A stretch of 64,000 bases of DNA from contig FPIT01000004.1 in NCBI GenBank assembly GCA_900119285.1, positions 1 to 64,000 on the forward strand. The letters run 5' to 3'. Shown here one piece after another: positions 41,394-50,281 of this stretch. Numbering within the stretch: the first letter of the stretch is position 1; each line of letters starts with the position of its first letter. The notes under the pieces are model-generated. The model worked only from the letters and a program-made list of their open reading frames with translations, searched no databases and was not told the origin of the DNA. Position numbers and translations under genes: made by a program. Origin of the DNA: Prevotellaceae bacterium HUN156 (GTDB taxonomy: Bacteria > Bacteroidota > Bacteroidia > Bacteroidales > Bacteroidaceae).

Positions 41394-42428
41394 ATGCTTG
41401 AACCGATTATGACAGACGGGGAGTGCAGCACACTGCGCTCCCTGCTTGAAAATACACAGACGGTGGTGCTCTGCTGTCATCAGAATCCTGACGGCGATGC
41501 ACTGGGTTCCATGCTTGCCATGGGCGAGGTGCTGCGCTATTTAGGTAAAGAACCGCTGATGGTAGTGCCCGACCAATATCCCGATTATCTGCATTGGCTG
41601 CCCAACTCGGAGAAGTTGGTACGCTACGATAAGCGCCCAGAGTATGTAGATACGGTATTGAAGATAGCAGACTTGATTATCTGCTTAGACTTCAATGCCT
41701 TCTCACGTACTGATGAGATGGCGTCTGCACTAGCCAGTTCGCCTGCGAAGAAGGTGCTTATTGACCACCATCCTGAGCCCGACATCGATGCTACGGTCTG
41801 TGTCTCTCACCCAGAAGCCTCTTCTACTGCCGAACTGGTGTTCCGCGTAGTATGGCAGTTGGGCTATTTCGAGCAGTTGGGTAAGCACTTTGCCGGTCCT
41901 ATCTACTGTGGTATGATGACCGATACGGGTGGTTTTACCTATAACTCCAACCATCCCGACATCTTCATGATTATCAGTGAACTGCTCACCAAGAACATTG
42001 ACAAGGATAAGATTTACCGTAACGTATATCATAACTACAGCGAACATCGCTTGCGCTTGGTGGGTCATGTGCTCTGCAATCGCTTGGTAGTTGATGAGGA
42101 GCGCCATGCTGCTTTCTATACTTTGTCAAGAGAAGACCTGAAGCGTTTCCATTTTATCAAGGGTGATGCTGAAGGACTGGTGAATATGCCACTGCAAATT
42201 AAGGGCTTGAAGTTGAGCATCTCTTTGCGTGAGGATACTGACCGCGATAACACGATCTGGGTAAGTCTGCGCTCTGTAGATGACTTCCCCTGTAATGAAG
42301 TGGCTGCACGCTTCTTCAATGGCGGTGGACATCTGAATGCCTCTGGTGGACGACTGAACTGTTCGCTCGATGAGGCTGTTGAGATAGTAAAACAGGCTTT
42401 TATTGCCTTTGAGGATACGCTCAAGTAA
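41394..42428 (+). CDS. nrnA: DHH-family phosphoesterase, NrnA-like
   Basis: 344 residues. Metal-binding motifs in order: HQNPDGDALGS (29-39, Asp33 and Asp35), CLDFN near 100, IDHHPEPD near 121, GMMTDTGGF near 177, and GGGHLNASGG in the DHHA1 domain close to the end. NrnA enzymes degrade nano-RNA and also remove the phosphate of pAp in sulphur metabolism. Length fits. It ends with a terminator shared with the converging gene behind it. Confidence 0.88.
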   Translation: MLEPIMTDGECSTLRSLLENTQTVVLCCHQNPDGDALGSMLAMGEVLRYLGKEPLMVVPDQYPDYLHWLPNSEKLVRYDKRPEYVDTVLKIADLIICLDFNAFSRTDEMASALASSPAKKVLIDHHPEPDIDATVCVSHPEASSTAELVFRVVWQLGYFEQLGKHFAGPIYCGMMTDTGGFTYNSNHPDIFMIISELLTKNIDKDKIYRNVYHNYSEHRLRLVGHVLCNRLVVDEERHAAFYTLSREDLKRFHFIKGDAEGLVNMPLQIKGLKLSISLREDTDRDNTIWVSLRSVDDFPCNEVAARFFNGGGHLNASGGRLNCSLDEAVEIVKQAFIAFEDTLK

Positions 42429-42446
42429 AACAACCAAGAAAAAAAT

Positions 42447-42480
42447 ATCCCCTCGTTAGAAACGATTATCTAATGAGGGG
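42447..42480. terminator. Terminator between convergent genes
   Basis: tcccctcgttaga pairs with tctaatgagggga (one G:T), with A-run before and T-run after, so it can serve both strands. Confidence 0.7.
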
Positions 42481-42500
42481 ATGTTTTTATCCAAGAGGTG

Positions 42501-43265
42501 TTACCCTTCCTTGAGTGCCTTCCATGTTTCTGGAGATAGGATAGGGCGGTAAGTAGTTTTCTTGAAGTGCATCTTGCGAATATGTTCTGCACGTTCCTTA
42601 CTGTCAGAGTGGTCAGTGAGATACGACAAGATTCCATAACTCTCGAATGACTCCAAGGTATTAGCCATCTCCATTGGATCTAAATGCATTGCATAGAGAT
42701 AACGTGCTCCCTGTTCGTCTGCCTGATCTTCTTTGGCTCGTGTAATGGAGTTGCTAATCATATCGCTGGTAATGCTGATGAGACCATCAGCACTTCCATT
42801 ACCTGTAAGCAGTATCAGCATTACTTGGAAAATGGCTTGCTGACGAATACCGGATTGTATATGTCCCAGCTCAAGGTGGGCTACCTCGTGACCAATGACA
42901 GCACAGAGCTGAGCCTCATTGTCCATTCGCTCGATAAGACCAGTATTTATAATGATGTGTCTTCCCACTGTAGCATAGGCGTTCACTTCATCATTTCTGC
43001 TAACTACCACACTAATACTTGCCGTATCAATGCCGTTAGTCTTACACATTTCGTTGACTAAGGTGTCTACTGGCAGACGCACGTTGTCGCTCTTTACTTC
43101 ATGAAGTCCTGTATACGTCAAGTTCCATACCCATTCTGATAGCTTGTCGCCTACGATGGTCGGGGTGAGATTCAGGAGTTTCATCCAATCCACCTGAAAG
43201 GTGAGGAACAGGACGCTAAAAAACAGCACTGCCGAAACAAGGGATTCTTTGAGTATCTTTTTCAT
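42501..43265 (-). CDS. M48-family membrane-anchored metalloprotease
   Basis: 254 residues. An N-terminal hydrophobic segment (about 8-23) anchors the protein; the zinc site is HEVAHLELGH with His126, Glu127 and His130, and the third ligand lies in KEDQADEQGARYL near 180. The arrangement is that of M48 proteases such as HtpX and BepA, which clean up misfolded envelope proteins. It is the last of four small membrane-protein genes; its start overlaps the stop of the preceding gene in an ATGA sequence, so it is translated in step with it. Confidence 0.85.
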   Translation of the reverse strand: MKKILKESLVSAVLFFSVLFLTFQVDWMKLLNLTPTIVGDKLSEWVWNLTYTGLHEVKSDNVRLPVDTLVNEMCKTNGIDTASISVVVSRNDEVNAYATVGRHIIINTGLIERMDNEAQLCAVIGHEVAHLELGHIQSGIRQQAIFQVMLILLTGNGSADGLISITSDMISNSITRAKEDQADEQGARYLYAMHLDPMEMANTLESFESYGILSYLTDHSDSKERAEHIRKMHFKKTTYRPILSPETWKALKEG

Positions 43266-43699
43266 CTCTTACAAATCTTGTCGGTGATAGTACTATAAAG
43301 ATACCATTTGTGTATCTTCCCTTTACGTGTCTGGACAGCAGAACGAACAGTTTCTACGAAGTCATAGATATTGTAAAGGTTGACGGTAATGAAATAAGCA
43401 ATGTAGGCAGAGGAAAGGTCGGTGTAGCAGAACAGAATCCTAATGGTCCACCAGAACAAGATGTTGTTCATGATGAAGAGTGGCACCTGAGAGACAAGCG
43501 CCTGAATAGAGTTCCATCTTACAAAGAAAGTTCCTTTGCGCGACATCAGATAGAAGATGCCTGTAGCAGCTAAGTTGATGATGGGCATAGGCAATCCAAT
43601 CATGACAGCCACTAATGACATGACATAACAATTGGATGCACGCTCCTTCTCATCTTCATAGGGCACAACATCCTCTATGCGCAGAATGGGGTCATTCAT
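43262..43699 (-). CDS. Small membrane protein, DUF4870/TIC20-like
   Basis: 145 residues from the ATG at 43699, chosen because it overlaps the upstream stop as ATGA; a longer form from 43720 is possible. Three membrane helices are seen (about 29-50, 66-86 and 91-112) with the polar segment Y-L-M-S-R-K-G-T-F-F-V-R-W-N-S-I-Q-A between the first two, reminiscent of DUF4870 (arginine and Gln near the second helix). Function unknown. It belongs to a compact operon with DUF2752, TM2 and M48 proteins. Confidence 0.6.
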   Translation of the reverse strand: MNDPILRIEDVVPYEDEKERASNCYVMSLVAVMIGLPMPIINLAATGIFYLMSRKGTFFVRWNSIQALVSQVPLFIMNNILFWWTIRILFCYTDLSSAYIAYFITVNLYNIYDFVETVRSAVQTRKGKIHKWYLYSTITDKICKR

Positions 43700-44106
43700 G
43701 TATATTTCACGATATTCCATATCCAATTTGCTAATATTGCCACAATGCCTGTTAGAGCATAAGGCCAACTTTGCAGCTTCTTTTCTGTTATCTGATAGGT
43801 CTTGAGAAAGGACGAAGAACCAGTGAGCAGGTCAGCGATAATCCATATAGGAATCACCACCATCAATGCGGACAGCAGAATACCTAAAGGATTGTAATAC
43901 AATGATGCCAACCATTCACCATGAAAGGCTGCTTGCACAGCACGGGTGTTGCCACACGAAGGACACGGAATATGGAAGATATATCTAAACCAGCATCCGT
44001 TCCAACCTGTGCTAATACTACTATCACTATTGACAAACAGCCACAGATAGCCGCATGCCGATAATAATAGGAGAAAAGTGTATAGCTGTCCTCTGCTAAG
44101 ACTCAT
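43696..44106 (-). CDS. DUF2752 membrane protein
   Basis: 136 residues with helices at about 10-25, 70-95 and 115-130. The conserved motif F-H-I-P-C-P-S-C-G-N-T-R-A (about 44-56) defines DUF2752, a small membrane family often next to TM2 proteins; the two Cys could bind metal. Function unknown. It follows the TM2 gene by three bases and overlaps the next gene. Confidence 0.8.
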   Translation of the reverse strand: MSLSRGQLYTFLLLLSACGYLWLFVNSDSSISTGWNGCWFRYIFHIPCPSCGNTRAVQAAFHGEWLASLYYNPLGILLSALMVVIPIWIIADLLTGSSSFLKTYQITEKKLQSWPYALTGIVAILANWIWNIVKYT

Positions 44107-44109
44107 CTA

Positions 44110-44445
44110 TTAGATGACAGACATCAGGCGCATGAGATTCTTCTCACGTGTAGAGTTCATGATTAAGAACCAGTCAATGATAGTCCAAAGACCGAAACCT
44201 CCACATGTAATCAATTTACCAATGCCTAATCCGGTATCGCCAATGTAGAAACGGTCGATACCTAGGTTGCCTGTGAGAAGGCTGAGTATAAGAGCTATAG
44301 TTGGATCTTTGAACTGTACGGTGTGAAGCAAACCCTCTTTGCTGTCATCGACAGCAAGCAGATGCTCACGGATAAAAAGGATCTGTGACTCGGGTAAATA
44401 CTTGTTGTTCATCATCATGAACATGTCAACCTTTTGCTGTTCCAT
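44110..44445 (-). CDS. TM2 domain protein
   Basis: 111 residues from the ATG at 44445, preferred over a longer version because a TACCTTTGC promoter lies just upstream (near 44490). After an N-terminal soluble part, the TM2 domain (about 48-110) has two helices joined by a short turn, with NLGIDRFYIGDTGLGIGKL as the hallmark. TM2 proteins are found in all domains of life and have no fixed role in bacteria. It leads the operon ending with the M48 protease. Confidence 0.85.
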   Translation of the reverse strand: MEQQKVDMFMMMNNKYLPESQILFIREHLLAVDDSKEGLLHTVQFKDPTIALILSLLTGNLGIDRFYIGDTGLGIGKLITCGGFGLWTIIDWFLIMNSTREKNLMRLMSVI

Positions 44446-44560
44446 TTCGTTTTGTGTTTTATAAAAAAAAGTTAGTTGATTCAATGTTTTTGCAAAGGTA
44501 TGTAAAAAAACTATACTATCCAAATAATATTGTAAAAAACTATTCGCTTTTTCAGTATTA

Positions 44561-44660
44561 TTTCGTAACTTTGACTTCGCCAAAGGTACTTTCGCTCGAC
44601 AATAAAAATAAAAAAATGTTTCTTTATTTTGTATTGTCCTCGCTTATTCGTAACTTTGTG
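44561..44660 (+). repeat. Promoter-bearing dispersed repeat, copy B
   Basis: tcgtaactttgacttcg at its start and cgcttattcgtaactttg at its end each hold a TAACTTTG -7 box; between them ctcgacaataaaaa and attttgtattgtcctcg form an inverted repeat. The closest relative is 51521-51617. It supplies the promoter of the DUF4827 gene. Confidence 0.65.
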
Positions 44661-44686
44661 CCCAAATTGATTAAAGAATGACAGAA

Positions 44687-45352
44687 ATGAAGAAAATTTC
44701 ATATGCAATAGTGCTGTTGCTCGCTCTTGTGCTGACAACCAGCTGTAATGATTATGAGACCTACTCGGATATGAAGGAGAAAGAGCGTGATGCTATTGAG
44801 CGCTTCATAGCCAAGGAGGGTATACAGGTTATCAGCGAGGAGACTTTCAAGGCTCAGAACTATACCACAGACCTGAATAGCAATCAGTTCGTACACTTCA
44901 ATCGTAGTGGCGTCTATATGCAGATTGTTCGCGAAGGATGTGGCGAGGTTCTTGAAGAGAATAAGAAGGTGAACGTGCTGTGCCGTTTCTTGGAGAAGAA
45001 TATCCAGACCGACTCTATCCTGGTGCGCAATGATGAACATGCTTATCTGTCATCATCAGGTAGTAGCAGCTTCGACGTTTCTTCTTATCTCGATAAGATG
45101 AGCGTTACACGTAATGGTACTACTATTACAGCTTCATTCCTGAGTGGTATGATGTATCAGTATCATGGTTCTGCATCGGTACCCGGCGGATGGCTTGTGC
45201 CACTGAACTATGTGAAGATTGGACGCCCAGAGAATGAGGGCGAAGAAACTTCAAAGGTTCGCCTTATTGTTCCTCACTCACAGGGAACAGCTGATGCTTC
45301 ATCGAGCGTTGTGCCCTATTATTATGAGATTACCTACCAAAGAGAAAGATAA
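44687..45352 (+). CDS. DUF4827 lipoprotein
   Basis: 221 residues from the ATG at 44687 (an ATG three codons earlier is possible). The lipobox is LTTSC at about residue 20. The mature part has a D-x-M-K-x-K-E-R-D-A-I-x-R-F-I start and a beta-rich C-terminus; it resembles FKBP-type peptidyl-prolyl isomerases in outline, and the family is known as DUF4827 in Bacteroidetes. Function unknown. Seven bases separate it from the glmM gene, so both are probably expressed from the repeat-borne promoter at about 44650. Confidence 0.75.
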   Translation: MKKISYAIVLLLALVLTTSCNDYETYSDMKEKERDAIERFIAKEGIQVISEETFKAQNYTTDLNSNQFVHFNRSGVYMQIVREGCGEVLEENKKVNVLCRFLEKNIQTDSILVRNDEHAYLSSSGSSSFDVSSYLDKMSVTRNGTTITASFLSGMMYQYHGSASVPGGWLVPLNYVKIGRPENEGEETSKVRLIVPHSQGTADASSSVVPYYYEITYQRER

Positions 45353-45358
45353 TACACT

Positions 45359-46738
45359 ATGACTTTGATTAAATCTATTTCCGGCATCCGTGGTACTATC
45401 GGCGGACGCACGGGAGACACTTTGAATCCACTAGACATCGTTAAGTTTACTACTGCATACGCAACCTTCATCCCTCGTAAGACGGGACGTATCGTTGTGG
45501 GCCGTGACGGACGTATCTCAGGACCAATGGTGCGCGACATTGTTTGTGGTACCTTGGTGGGCATGGGATATGATGTGCTTGATATTGGCTATGCCAGCAC
45601 TCCTACAACAGAGTTAGCAGTACGTATGAGTGGTGCTGATGGTGGTATCATTATCACTGCTTCACATAACCCTCGTCAGTGGAATGCTTTGAAGTTGTTG
45701 AATAGCGAAGGCGAATTCCTGACCGCTACTGATGGTGCGAAGGTATTGGAGATTGCCGAAAAGGAAGACTTTAACTATGCTGACGTTGATCAGTTGGGAC
45801 ACGTCACGATTGATAATAGCTATGACGACCGTCATGTACAATCTGTACTCGACCTCAAATTGGTGGATGTAGAGGCTATCAAAAAGGCAAACTTTAAGGT
45901 TTGTGTTGACAGCATCAACTCTGTGGGCGGTCTTGTACTTCCCAAACTGTTTGATAAGTTAGGCGTAAGCTATACATTCCTTAATGGTGAGGTGACTGGC
46001 GACTTTGCTCACAATCCAGAACCATTGGAGAAGAACCTGACAGGTATCATGGATGAGATGAAGACGGGTAAGTATGATTTGGGTATCGTAGTAGACCCAG
46101 ACGTTGACCGCCTGGCATTTATCTCTGAGAATGGTAAGATGTTTGGTGAGGAATATACATTGGTAAGTGTTGCCGACTATGTACTGTCACAGACCAAAGG
46201 AAACACCGTTTCTAACCTTTCTTCTACACGTGCTTTGCGTGATGTCACCGAGAAGCATGGCGGTACGTATGCTGCAGCTGCTGTAGGTGAGGTCAACGTA
46301 ACCACCAAGATGAAGGAAGTGAATGCTGTTATCGGTGGTGAAGGTAATGGTGGAGTCATCTATCCTGAGAGCCACTATGGTCGTGATGCCTTGGTAGGCA
46401 TTGCCTTGTTCCTTACATCATTGGCAAAGAAAGGTTGTAAGGTAAGTGAGCTGCGTGCTACTTTCCCAGACTATCAGATTGCCAAGAATCGTATTGACCT
46501 GACTCCTGAGACTGACGTGGATGCTATCCTCGTTAAGGTAAAGGAGATGTTTGCACAAGATGCATCTGCACAGGTTAATGATATCGATGGTGTGAAGATT
46601 GACTTCCCTGACCGTTGGGTACACCTGCGTAAGTCAAACACAGAACCAATCATCCGTGTGTATAGTGAAGCTGCAACGATGGAGGCTGCCGATGAATTAG
46701 GTAAGAAACTCATGCAGGTTGTCTATGACATGCAGTAA
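45359..46738 (+). CDS. glmM: Phosphoglucosamine mutase
   Basis: 459 residues of the alpha-D-phosphohexomutase family. The active serine lies in ITASHNPRQWN (Ser102), the metal loop is DPDVDRL near 240, the sugar loop is GGEGNGGV near 325 and the phosphate loop is RKSNTEPIIRVYSE near the end. In most bacteria GlmM turns glucosamine-6-phosphate into the 1-phosphate for cell-wall synthesis. Some Bacteroidetes enzymes of this shape act on other hexoses, so substrate choice rests on the GEGNGG form of the sugar loop, which fits GlmM. A strong two-way terminator follows. Confidence 0.85.
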   Translation: MTLIKSISGIRGTIGGRTGDTLNPLDIVKFTTAYATFIPRKTGRIVVGRDGRISGPMVRDIVCGTLVGMGYDVLDIGYASTPTTELAVRMSGADGGIIITASHNPRQWNALKLLNSEGEFLTATDGAKVLEIAEKEDFNYADVDQLGHVTIDNSYDDRHVQSVLDLKLVDVEAIKKANFKVCVDSINSVGGLVLPKLFDKLGVSYTFLNGEVTGDFAHNPEPLEKNLTGIMDEMKTGKYDLGIVVDPDVDRLAFISENGKMFGEEYTLVSVADYVLSQTKGNTVSNLSSTRALRDVTEKHGGTYAAAAVGEVNVTTKMKEVNAVIGGEGNGGVIYPESHYGRDALVGIALFLTSLAKKGCKVSELRATFPDYQIAKNRIDLTPETDVDAILVKVKEMFAQDASAQVNDIDGVKIDFPDRWVHLRKSNTEPIIRVYSEAATMEAADELGKKLMQVVYDMQ

Positions 46739-46755
46739 AATCTTCGATATATGAG

Positions 46756-46795
46756 ATAACAAAAAAGAGGCTCCATCGAGCCTCTTTTTTGTTAT
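46756..46795. terminator. Bidirectional terminator after glmM
   Basis: 17-base arms (46756-46772 and 46779-46795) pair perfectly around a 6-base loop, with A-run and T-run at the two sides. It serves glmM and the converging outer-membrane gene. Confidence 0.8.
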
Positions 46796-46809
46796 ACCTT
46801 AATTTATTA

Positions 46810-47475
46810 TTAGAAGTTGACACCTACGTTGACAAAGAGTGAACGGGTGTGAACACTGATAAAGTCGCTGTCGCTAATGTTGGCAATACCCAAATCGAAG
46901 CCGAGTTCTGCGTAGAGCATATCATACTCCAAACCACATCCCAGACGCAGACCACCATCGAAACGATCAACATTCTCATAAGAACTGATAGATTTGTGCT
47001 CACCATAATACTTGGTCTTGCCACCGACTCCTAATGCCATATAACCTCCGAGAAATGGCTGGATATAGAAATCATCGAACAAATCGAGTGAGTATTTTAC
47101 AACCAGAGGAATCTGCAGATAGCTCAGACGGCATTTTACCTCTTGGAAACCTGCTTTCTCTTCATTGAGAGTAAAGGGCTGACTATTGTGAATACCACCC
47201 TTCTCAGAATAGAATGCACCAAACTCCAACCATACAGGTGTTGAGTTGGCGAGTTGGAGACCGTAGACAGCACCGAAAGCCAAACCAGCGCGTCCGTCCA
47301 TATCTAAATCTGCGTTGTCGCTGCTGAGCGATGCGAAGTTCACTCCTAAGCGTAAACCATAATAACTCTCAGTGTCGTTGTGATTGTAGCGGCTGCGGCC
47401 ACGACTTGTGTTGAATTGTGCAAAAGCAGGTGTTACGAGCACAGCTGCCAATATTAAAGTCAATAGTTTTTTCAT
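46810..47475 (-). CDS. Outer-membrane beta-barrel protein (PorT-like)
   Basis: 221 residues with a signal peptide (ILAAVLVTPAFAQ). The mature part starts Y-G-L-R-L-G-V-N-F-A-S-L and contains eight to ten amphipathic strands, ending with SLFVNVGVNF, a C-terminal strand with terminal phenylalanine. These are features of the outer membrane beta-barrel family (OMP_b-brl_2, often called PorT family in Bacteroidetes). Substrate unknown. It has its own minus-strand promoter (TACTTTTG near 47525) and no neighbour in the same unit. Confidence 0.8.
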   Translation of the reverse strand: MKKLLTLILAAVLVTPAFAQFNTSRGRSRYNHNDTESYYGLRLGVNFASLSSDNADLDMDGRAGLAFGAVYGLQLANSTPVWLEFGAFYSEKGGIHNSQPFTLNEEKAGFQEVKCRLSYLQIPLVVKYSLDLFDDFYIQPFLGGYMALGVGGKTKYYGEHKSISSYENVDRFDGGLRLGCGLEYDMLYAELGFDLGIANISDSDFISVHTRSLFVNVGVNF

Positions 47476-47539
47476 ATTCTTTTTACCTTTGTTTTATTCT
47501 TCTTTAGTCTTTCGGGGGACAAAAGTACGAATTATTTTT

Positions 47540-48259
47540 TTATTTCCCAAGGAATTTTGTGTCAAGATACTGCAGAAAGGCGTCTTTATACATATCACCT
47601 ATGGGCAGATAGGTGTCTGCATCCATAATGATACGGTTTTTATTCACTTCTTGTATCTTTTTGAGATTGATGATGTACGAGCGATGAATACGCATAAAGT
47701 AGTCTGGCAGTCGTTCTTCCATCTTTTTCATTGACAGCAAAGTGATGATAGGCTTAGCCTCTCCTTCAAGATAGACTTTCAGGTATTCGCTCATAGCTTC
47801 TATGTAGCGGATGTTGCTAATAGAAATCCTCACGATGCGATATTCCGTCTTGAGGAAAATGGTGTCATCGGTAGAGTCCCCCTCTTCTTTAGAAGGGAGT
47901 GGGGGGAGACTCCTGTCTTTAAGGCGTTCTGCTGCTCTTTGGAAGTCTTGCAGTCCAAAAGGCTTCAATAGATAGTCAACAGCATTAACCTTAAATCCCT
48001 CTACGGCATATTCTGCATAGGCTGTGGTGAAAACGATAAGGGGTGATACAGCCAGTGACTTCACAAAGTCCATACCATTCAGGTCGGGCATGTTGATATC
48101 ACAGAAGATGGCATCTACCGTCTCCTGTTCCAAAAACTGGCGGGCTTCTAACGCACTCTGACATTGTGCTGCCAGTTCCAAATAGGGCACCTTGTTAATA
48201 TAGGATGCTATCTGTTGGAGCGCTAACGGCTCATCATCTATAGCCAGGCATCTAATCAT
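47540..48259 (-). CDS. LytTR response regulator
   Basis: 239 residues. The receiver domain (1-115) has the acidic pair Asp8-Asp9, the phosphate acceptor Asp54 in FCDINMPDLNG, and Lys104-like YLLKPF. The LytTR DNA-binding domain (about 135-239) includes RIHRSYIINL and I-G-D-M-Y-K-D-A-F near the end. In the linker, residues LPPLPSKEEGDST (about 117-129) come from a C/G-rich palindromic repeat. The gene is 25 bases downstream of a LytS-like sensor kinase gene, so the two make one two-component system. Confidence 0.88.
   Translation of the reverse strand: MIRCLAIDDEPLALQQIASYINKVPYLELAAQCQSALEARQFLEQETVDAIFCDINMPDLNGMDFVKSLAVSPLIVFTTAYAEYAVEGFKVNAVDYLLKPFGLQDFQRAAERLKDRSLPPLPSKEEGDSTDDTIFLKTEYRIVRISISNIRYIEAMSEYLKVYLEGEAKPIITLLSMKKMEERLPDYFMRIHRSYIINLKKIQEVNKNRIIMDADTYLPIGDMYKDAFLQYLDTKFLGK
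47876..47913 (-). repeat. In-frame palindromic insert in the response regulator
   Basis: gtccccctcttctttagaag followed by ggagtggggggagactcc makes a partial inverted repeat that codes for the linker residues L-P-P-L-P-S-K-E-E-G. Compare the inserts at 36310-36398 and 63490-63546. Confidence 0.6.
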
Positions 48260-48284
48260 ATTCTTTGATGTTGTTTGTTCTTTC

Positions 48285-49406
48285 TTATAGTAAAGGGATG
48301 ACGAGGTTGATGCTATACGTATCTGCTTCGTCTTGTATATCCAGCGTGAAGTTGTTGTCGTAGAGCAGGTACAGGCGCTTTTGCACGTTTGTTAGTCCTA
48401 CACCGCCTTTCTCTTGATTAGGAATATCGGCTTTGGAGTTCTGACAGATGAAGTGTAACTGTCCGTGCTCTATATTCACTTTTATATGAATGAATGACTG
48501 CTGCTGATAGCTGACACCATGCTTGAAGGCATTCTCAATGAAGCTCACCAGCATGAGTGGTGGTACCGTCTTGTCGGGAATCTCTTCTGGCAATTCTACT
48601 TGGATATCCACCTTGTCGGTATAGCGAAGACGCATCAGCGTGAGGTAGTGATGGATAAAGTCAAACTCGCGCGTCAAGGGTACTCCATTCTTGTCACCTT
48701 CATAAAGAATGAAGCGCATCATTTTCGACAATTCAAGTATCGTGTCTTTTGCCTTCTCTGGGTCTATATCCACCAAGGCATGGATATTGTTCAGCGTGTT
48801 CATGAAGAAGTGTGGGTTGATCTGATATTTCAGATACTCCAACTGTTGCTCCAAGTTCTCCTTCTGTAGCTCCTTTAACTTCTTCTGGTCAATACGATTC
48901 TTGAAGAAGAACTTGATGCCGAGGTTCATGCCGAACATCAGAATAAGGATGATGACAGCCACAATGTCGCGTTCACCAATAAAAAATGGTGGCACATGCT
49001 TAGGCTTATGATGCCTGAAGTCGTGGGGTGGGCGAGGCATACCATTGGGACGCATCTCCATAGGTGGAGGACCAAACCTTCTCGGATCTGGTCGGTGGGT
49101 ACACTGAAATGAGATAAATGCAGTGATGACTATTGTTACCAGCAAAGCATAAATAATGCGCTTATGGCGGTGTACCAACAATGGTGCTAAGAGGAAGTTG
49201 TGCAGAAGAAAGAGTCCAAGGAATACAGCGAACAGTTTCCATACCATCCATATCTCGCTCCAGTTGAAACTGATGTCGGCATTGCTGACTGTTCGTACAT
49301 ACGCACTCAGCACGGGGACCGCAAAAAGCATACCCCATAGCGCCAAGTATACAAGATTCTCTTGTCGCGACTGTATCTTCATGCTTTGTATAAAACGCTG
49401 CATCAT
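48285..49406 (-). CDS. LytS-like sensor histidine kinase
   Basis: 373 residues. Four membrane helices (about 18-36, 50-78, 85-100, 147-168). The loop 101-141 is rich in Pro and His (R-F-G-P-P-P, P-R-P-P-H-D-F-R-H-H-K-P-K-H) and may bind metal. The kinase core of the HisKA_5/His_kinase type has the phosphorylated histidine in QINPHFFMN (His199), followed by an ATP-binding domain with PPLMLVSFIENAFKHG and GVGLTNVQKRL. Such kinases pass phosphate to LytTR regulators, as encoded next. The stop of this gene lies 25 bases before the regulator's start. Confidence 0.87.
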   Translation of the reverse strand: MMQRFIQSMKIQSRQENLVYLALWGMLFAVPVLSAYVRTVSNADISFNWSEIWMVWKLFAVFLGLFLLHNFLLAPLLVHRHKRIIYALLVTIVITAFISFQCTHRPDPRRFGPPPMEMRPNGMPRPPHDFRHHKPKHVPPFFIGERDIVAVIILILMFGMNLGIKFFFKNRIDQKKLKELQKENLEQQLEYLKYQINPHFFMNTLNNIHALVDIDPEKAKDTILELSKMMRFILYEGDKNGVPLTREFDFIHHYLTLMRLRYTDKVDIQVELPEEIPDKTVPPLMLVSFIENAFKHGVSYQQQSFIHIKVNIEHGQLHFICQNSKADIPNQEKGGVGLTNVQKRLYLLYDNNFTLDIQDEADTYSINLVIPLL

Positions 49407-49444
49407 CCGTTTTATTGTGCTTTATTTGTTAACAAAGATAGACG

Positions 49445-49488
49445 AAAAAAGCCGACTCGCAAAATGTATTCAGCGAATCGGCTTTTTT
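49445..49488. terminator. Terminator between sensor kinase and exonuclease genes
   Basis: aaaaaagccgactcgc pairs with gcgaatcggctttttt with one mismatch and is flanked by A- and T-runs. Read on the minus strand it lies 22 bases beyond the exonuclease stop. Confidence 0.7.
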
Positions 49489-49510
49489 ATTCAGTAAACC
49501 ACAAAGGTGT

Positions 49511-50260
49511 CTATTTCAGTTCCAGTTCCACAGGACAGTGGTCGCTACCCATCACTTCGGTATGTATCTTAGCGTCTGTAATCTGTGAGCGTAGGCGCTC
49601 TGAAGTAACAAAGTAGTCAATGCGCCAACCCGCATTCTTCTGACGAGCCTGAAAGCGGTATGACCACCATGAATAGGTAATCTGTTCAGGATACAAGGTG
49701 CGGAACGTATCAATGAAACCACAGCTTAACAATTCGCTAAACTTCTCGCGCTCCTGATCCGTAAAGCCAGCATTCATGCGGTTGGTCTTCGGATTCTTCA
49801 GGTCTATCTCCTCGTGGGCTACATTCAAGTCGCCACACAGGATAACGGGCTTTTGCTGGTCGAGACGTTGCAGATAACTGCGGAAATCATCCTCCCAAGA
49901 CATACGATACTCCAAGCGCTTCAAACCATCTTGTGAGTTGGGCGTATAACAGGTGACAAGGTAGAAGTCTTGCATTTCCAGTGTAATGACGCGACCTTCA
50001 TGATCGTGCATGTCAATGCCGATACCGTAGGTCACACTCAGTGGCTGGTGCTTGGTGAAGATAGCAGTACCAGAATAGCCTTTCTTCTCGGCATAGTTCC
50101 AATACGATTGGTAACCTTCAAATTGCAAGTCCAACTGACCAGCTTGCATCTTGGTCTCTTGTAGACAAAAGAAATCAGCGTCCATCTCCTTGAAGATGTC
50201 GCTGAATCCTTTTCCTTCACAGGCTCTAAGCCCGTTGACGTTCCATGAAATGAACTTCAT
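49511..50260 (-). CDS. xth: Exodeoxyribonuclease III / AP endonuclease
   Basis: 249 residues. Start [18 protein letters not shown], metal-binding Glu34 in CLQETKMQ, a catalytic Tyr in V-T-C-Y-T-P-N-S-Q, the Asp-Asn pair in [13 protein letters not shown] and the final [10 protein letters not shown] are the defining segments of the ExoIII/APE family, which repairs abasic sites in DNA. Length fits the family (about 250). It has a 21-base gap to the upstream ribH gene and can be co-transcribed with it. Confidence 0.93.
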   Translation of the reverse strand: MKFISWNVNGLRACEGKGFSDIFKEMDADFFCLQETKMQAGQLDLQFEGYQSYWNYAEKKGYSGTAIFTKHQPLSVTYGIGIDMHDHEGRVITLEMQDFYLVTCYTPNSQDGLKRLEYRMSWEDDFRSYLQRLDQQKPVILCGDLNVAHEEIDLKNPKTNRMNAGFTDQEREKFSELLSCGFIDTFRTLYPEQITYSWWSYRFQARQKNAGWRIDYFVTSERLRSQITDAKIHTEVMGSDHCPVELELK

Positions 50261-50281
50261 AGAGTGGAAGTATTTGTTTCT

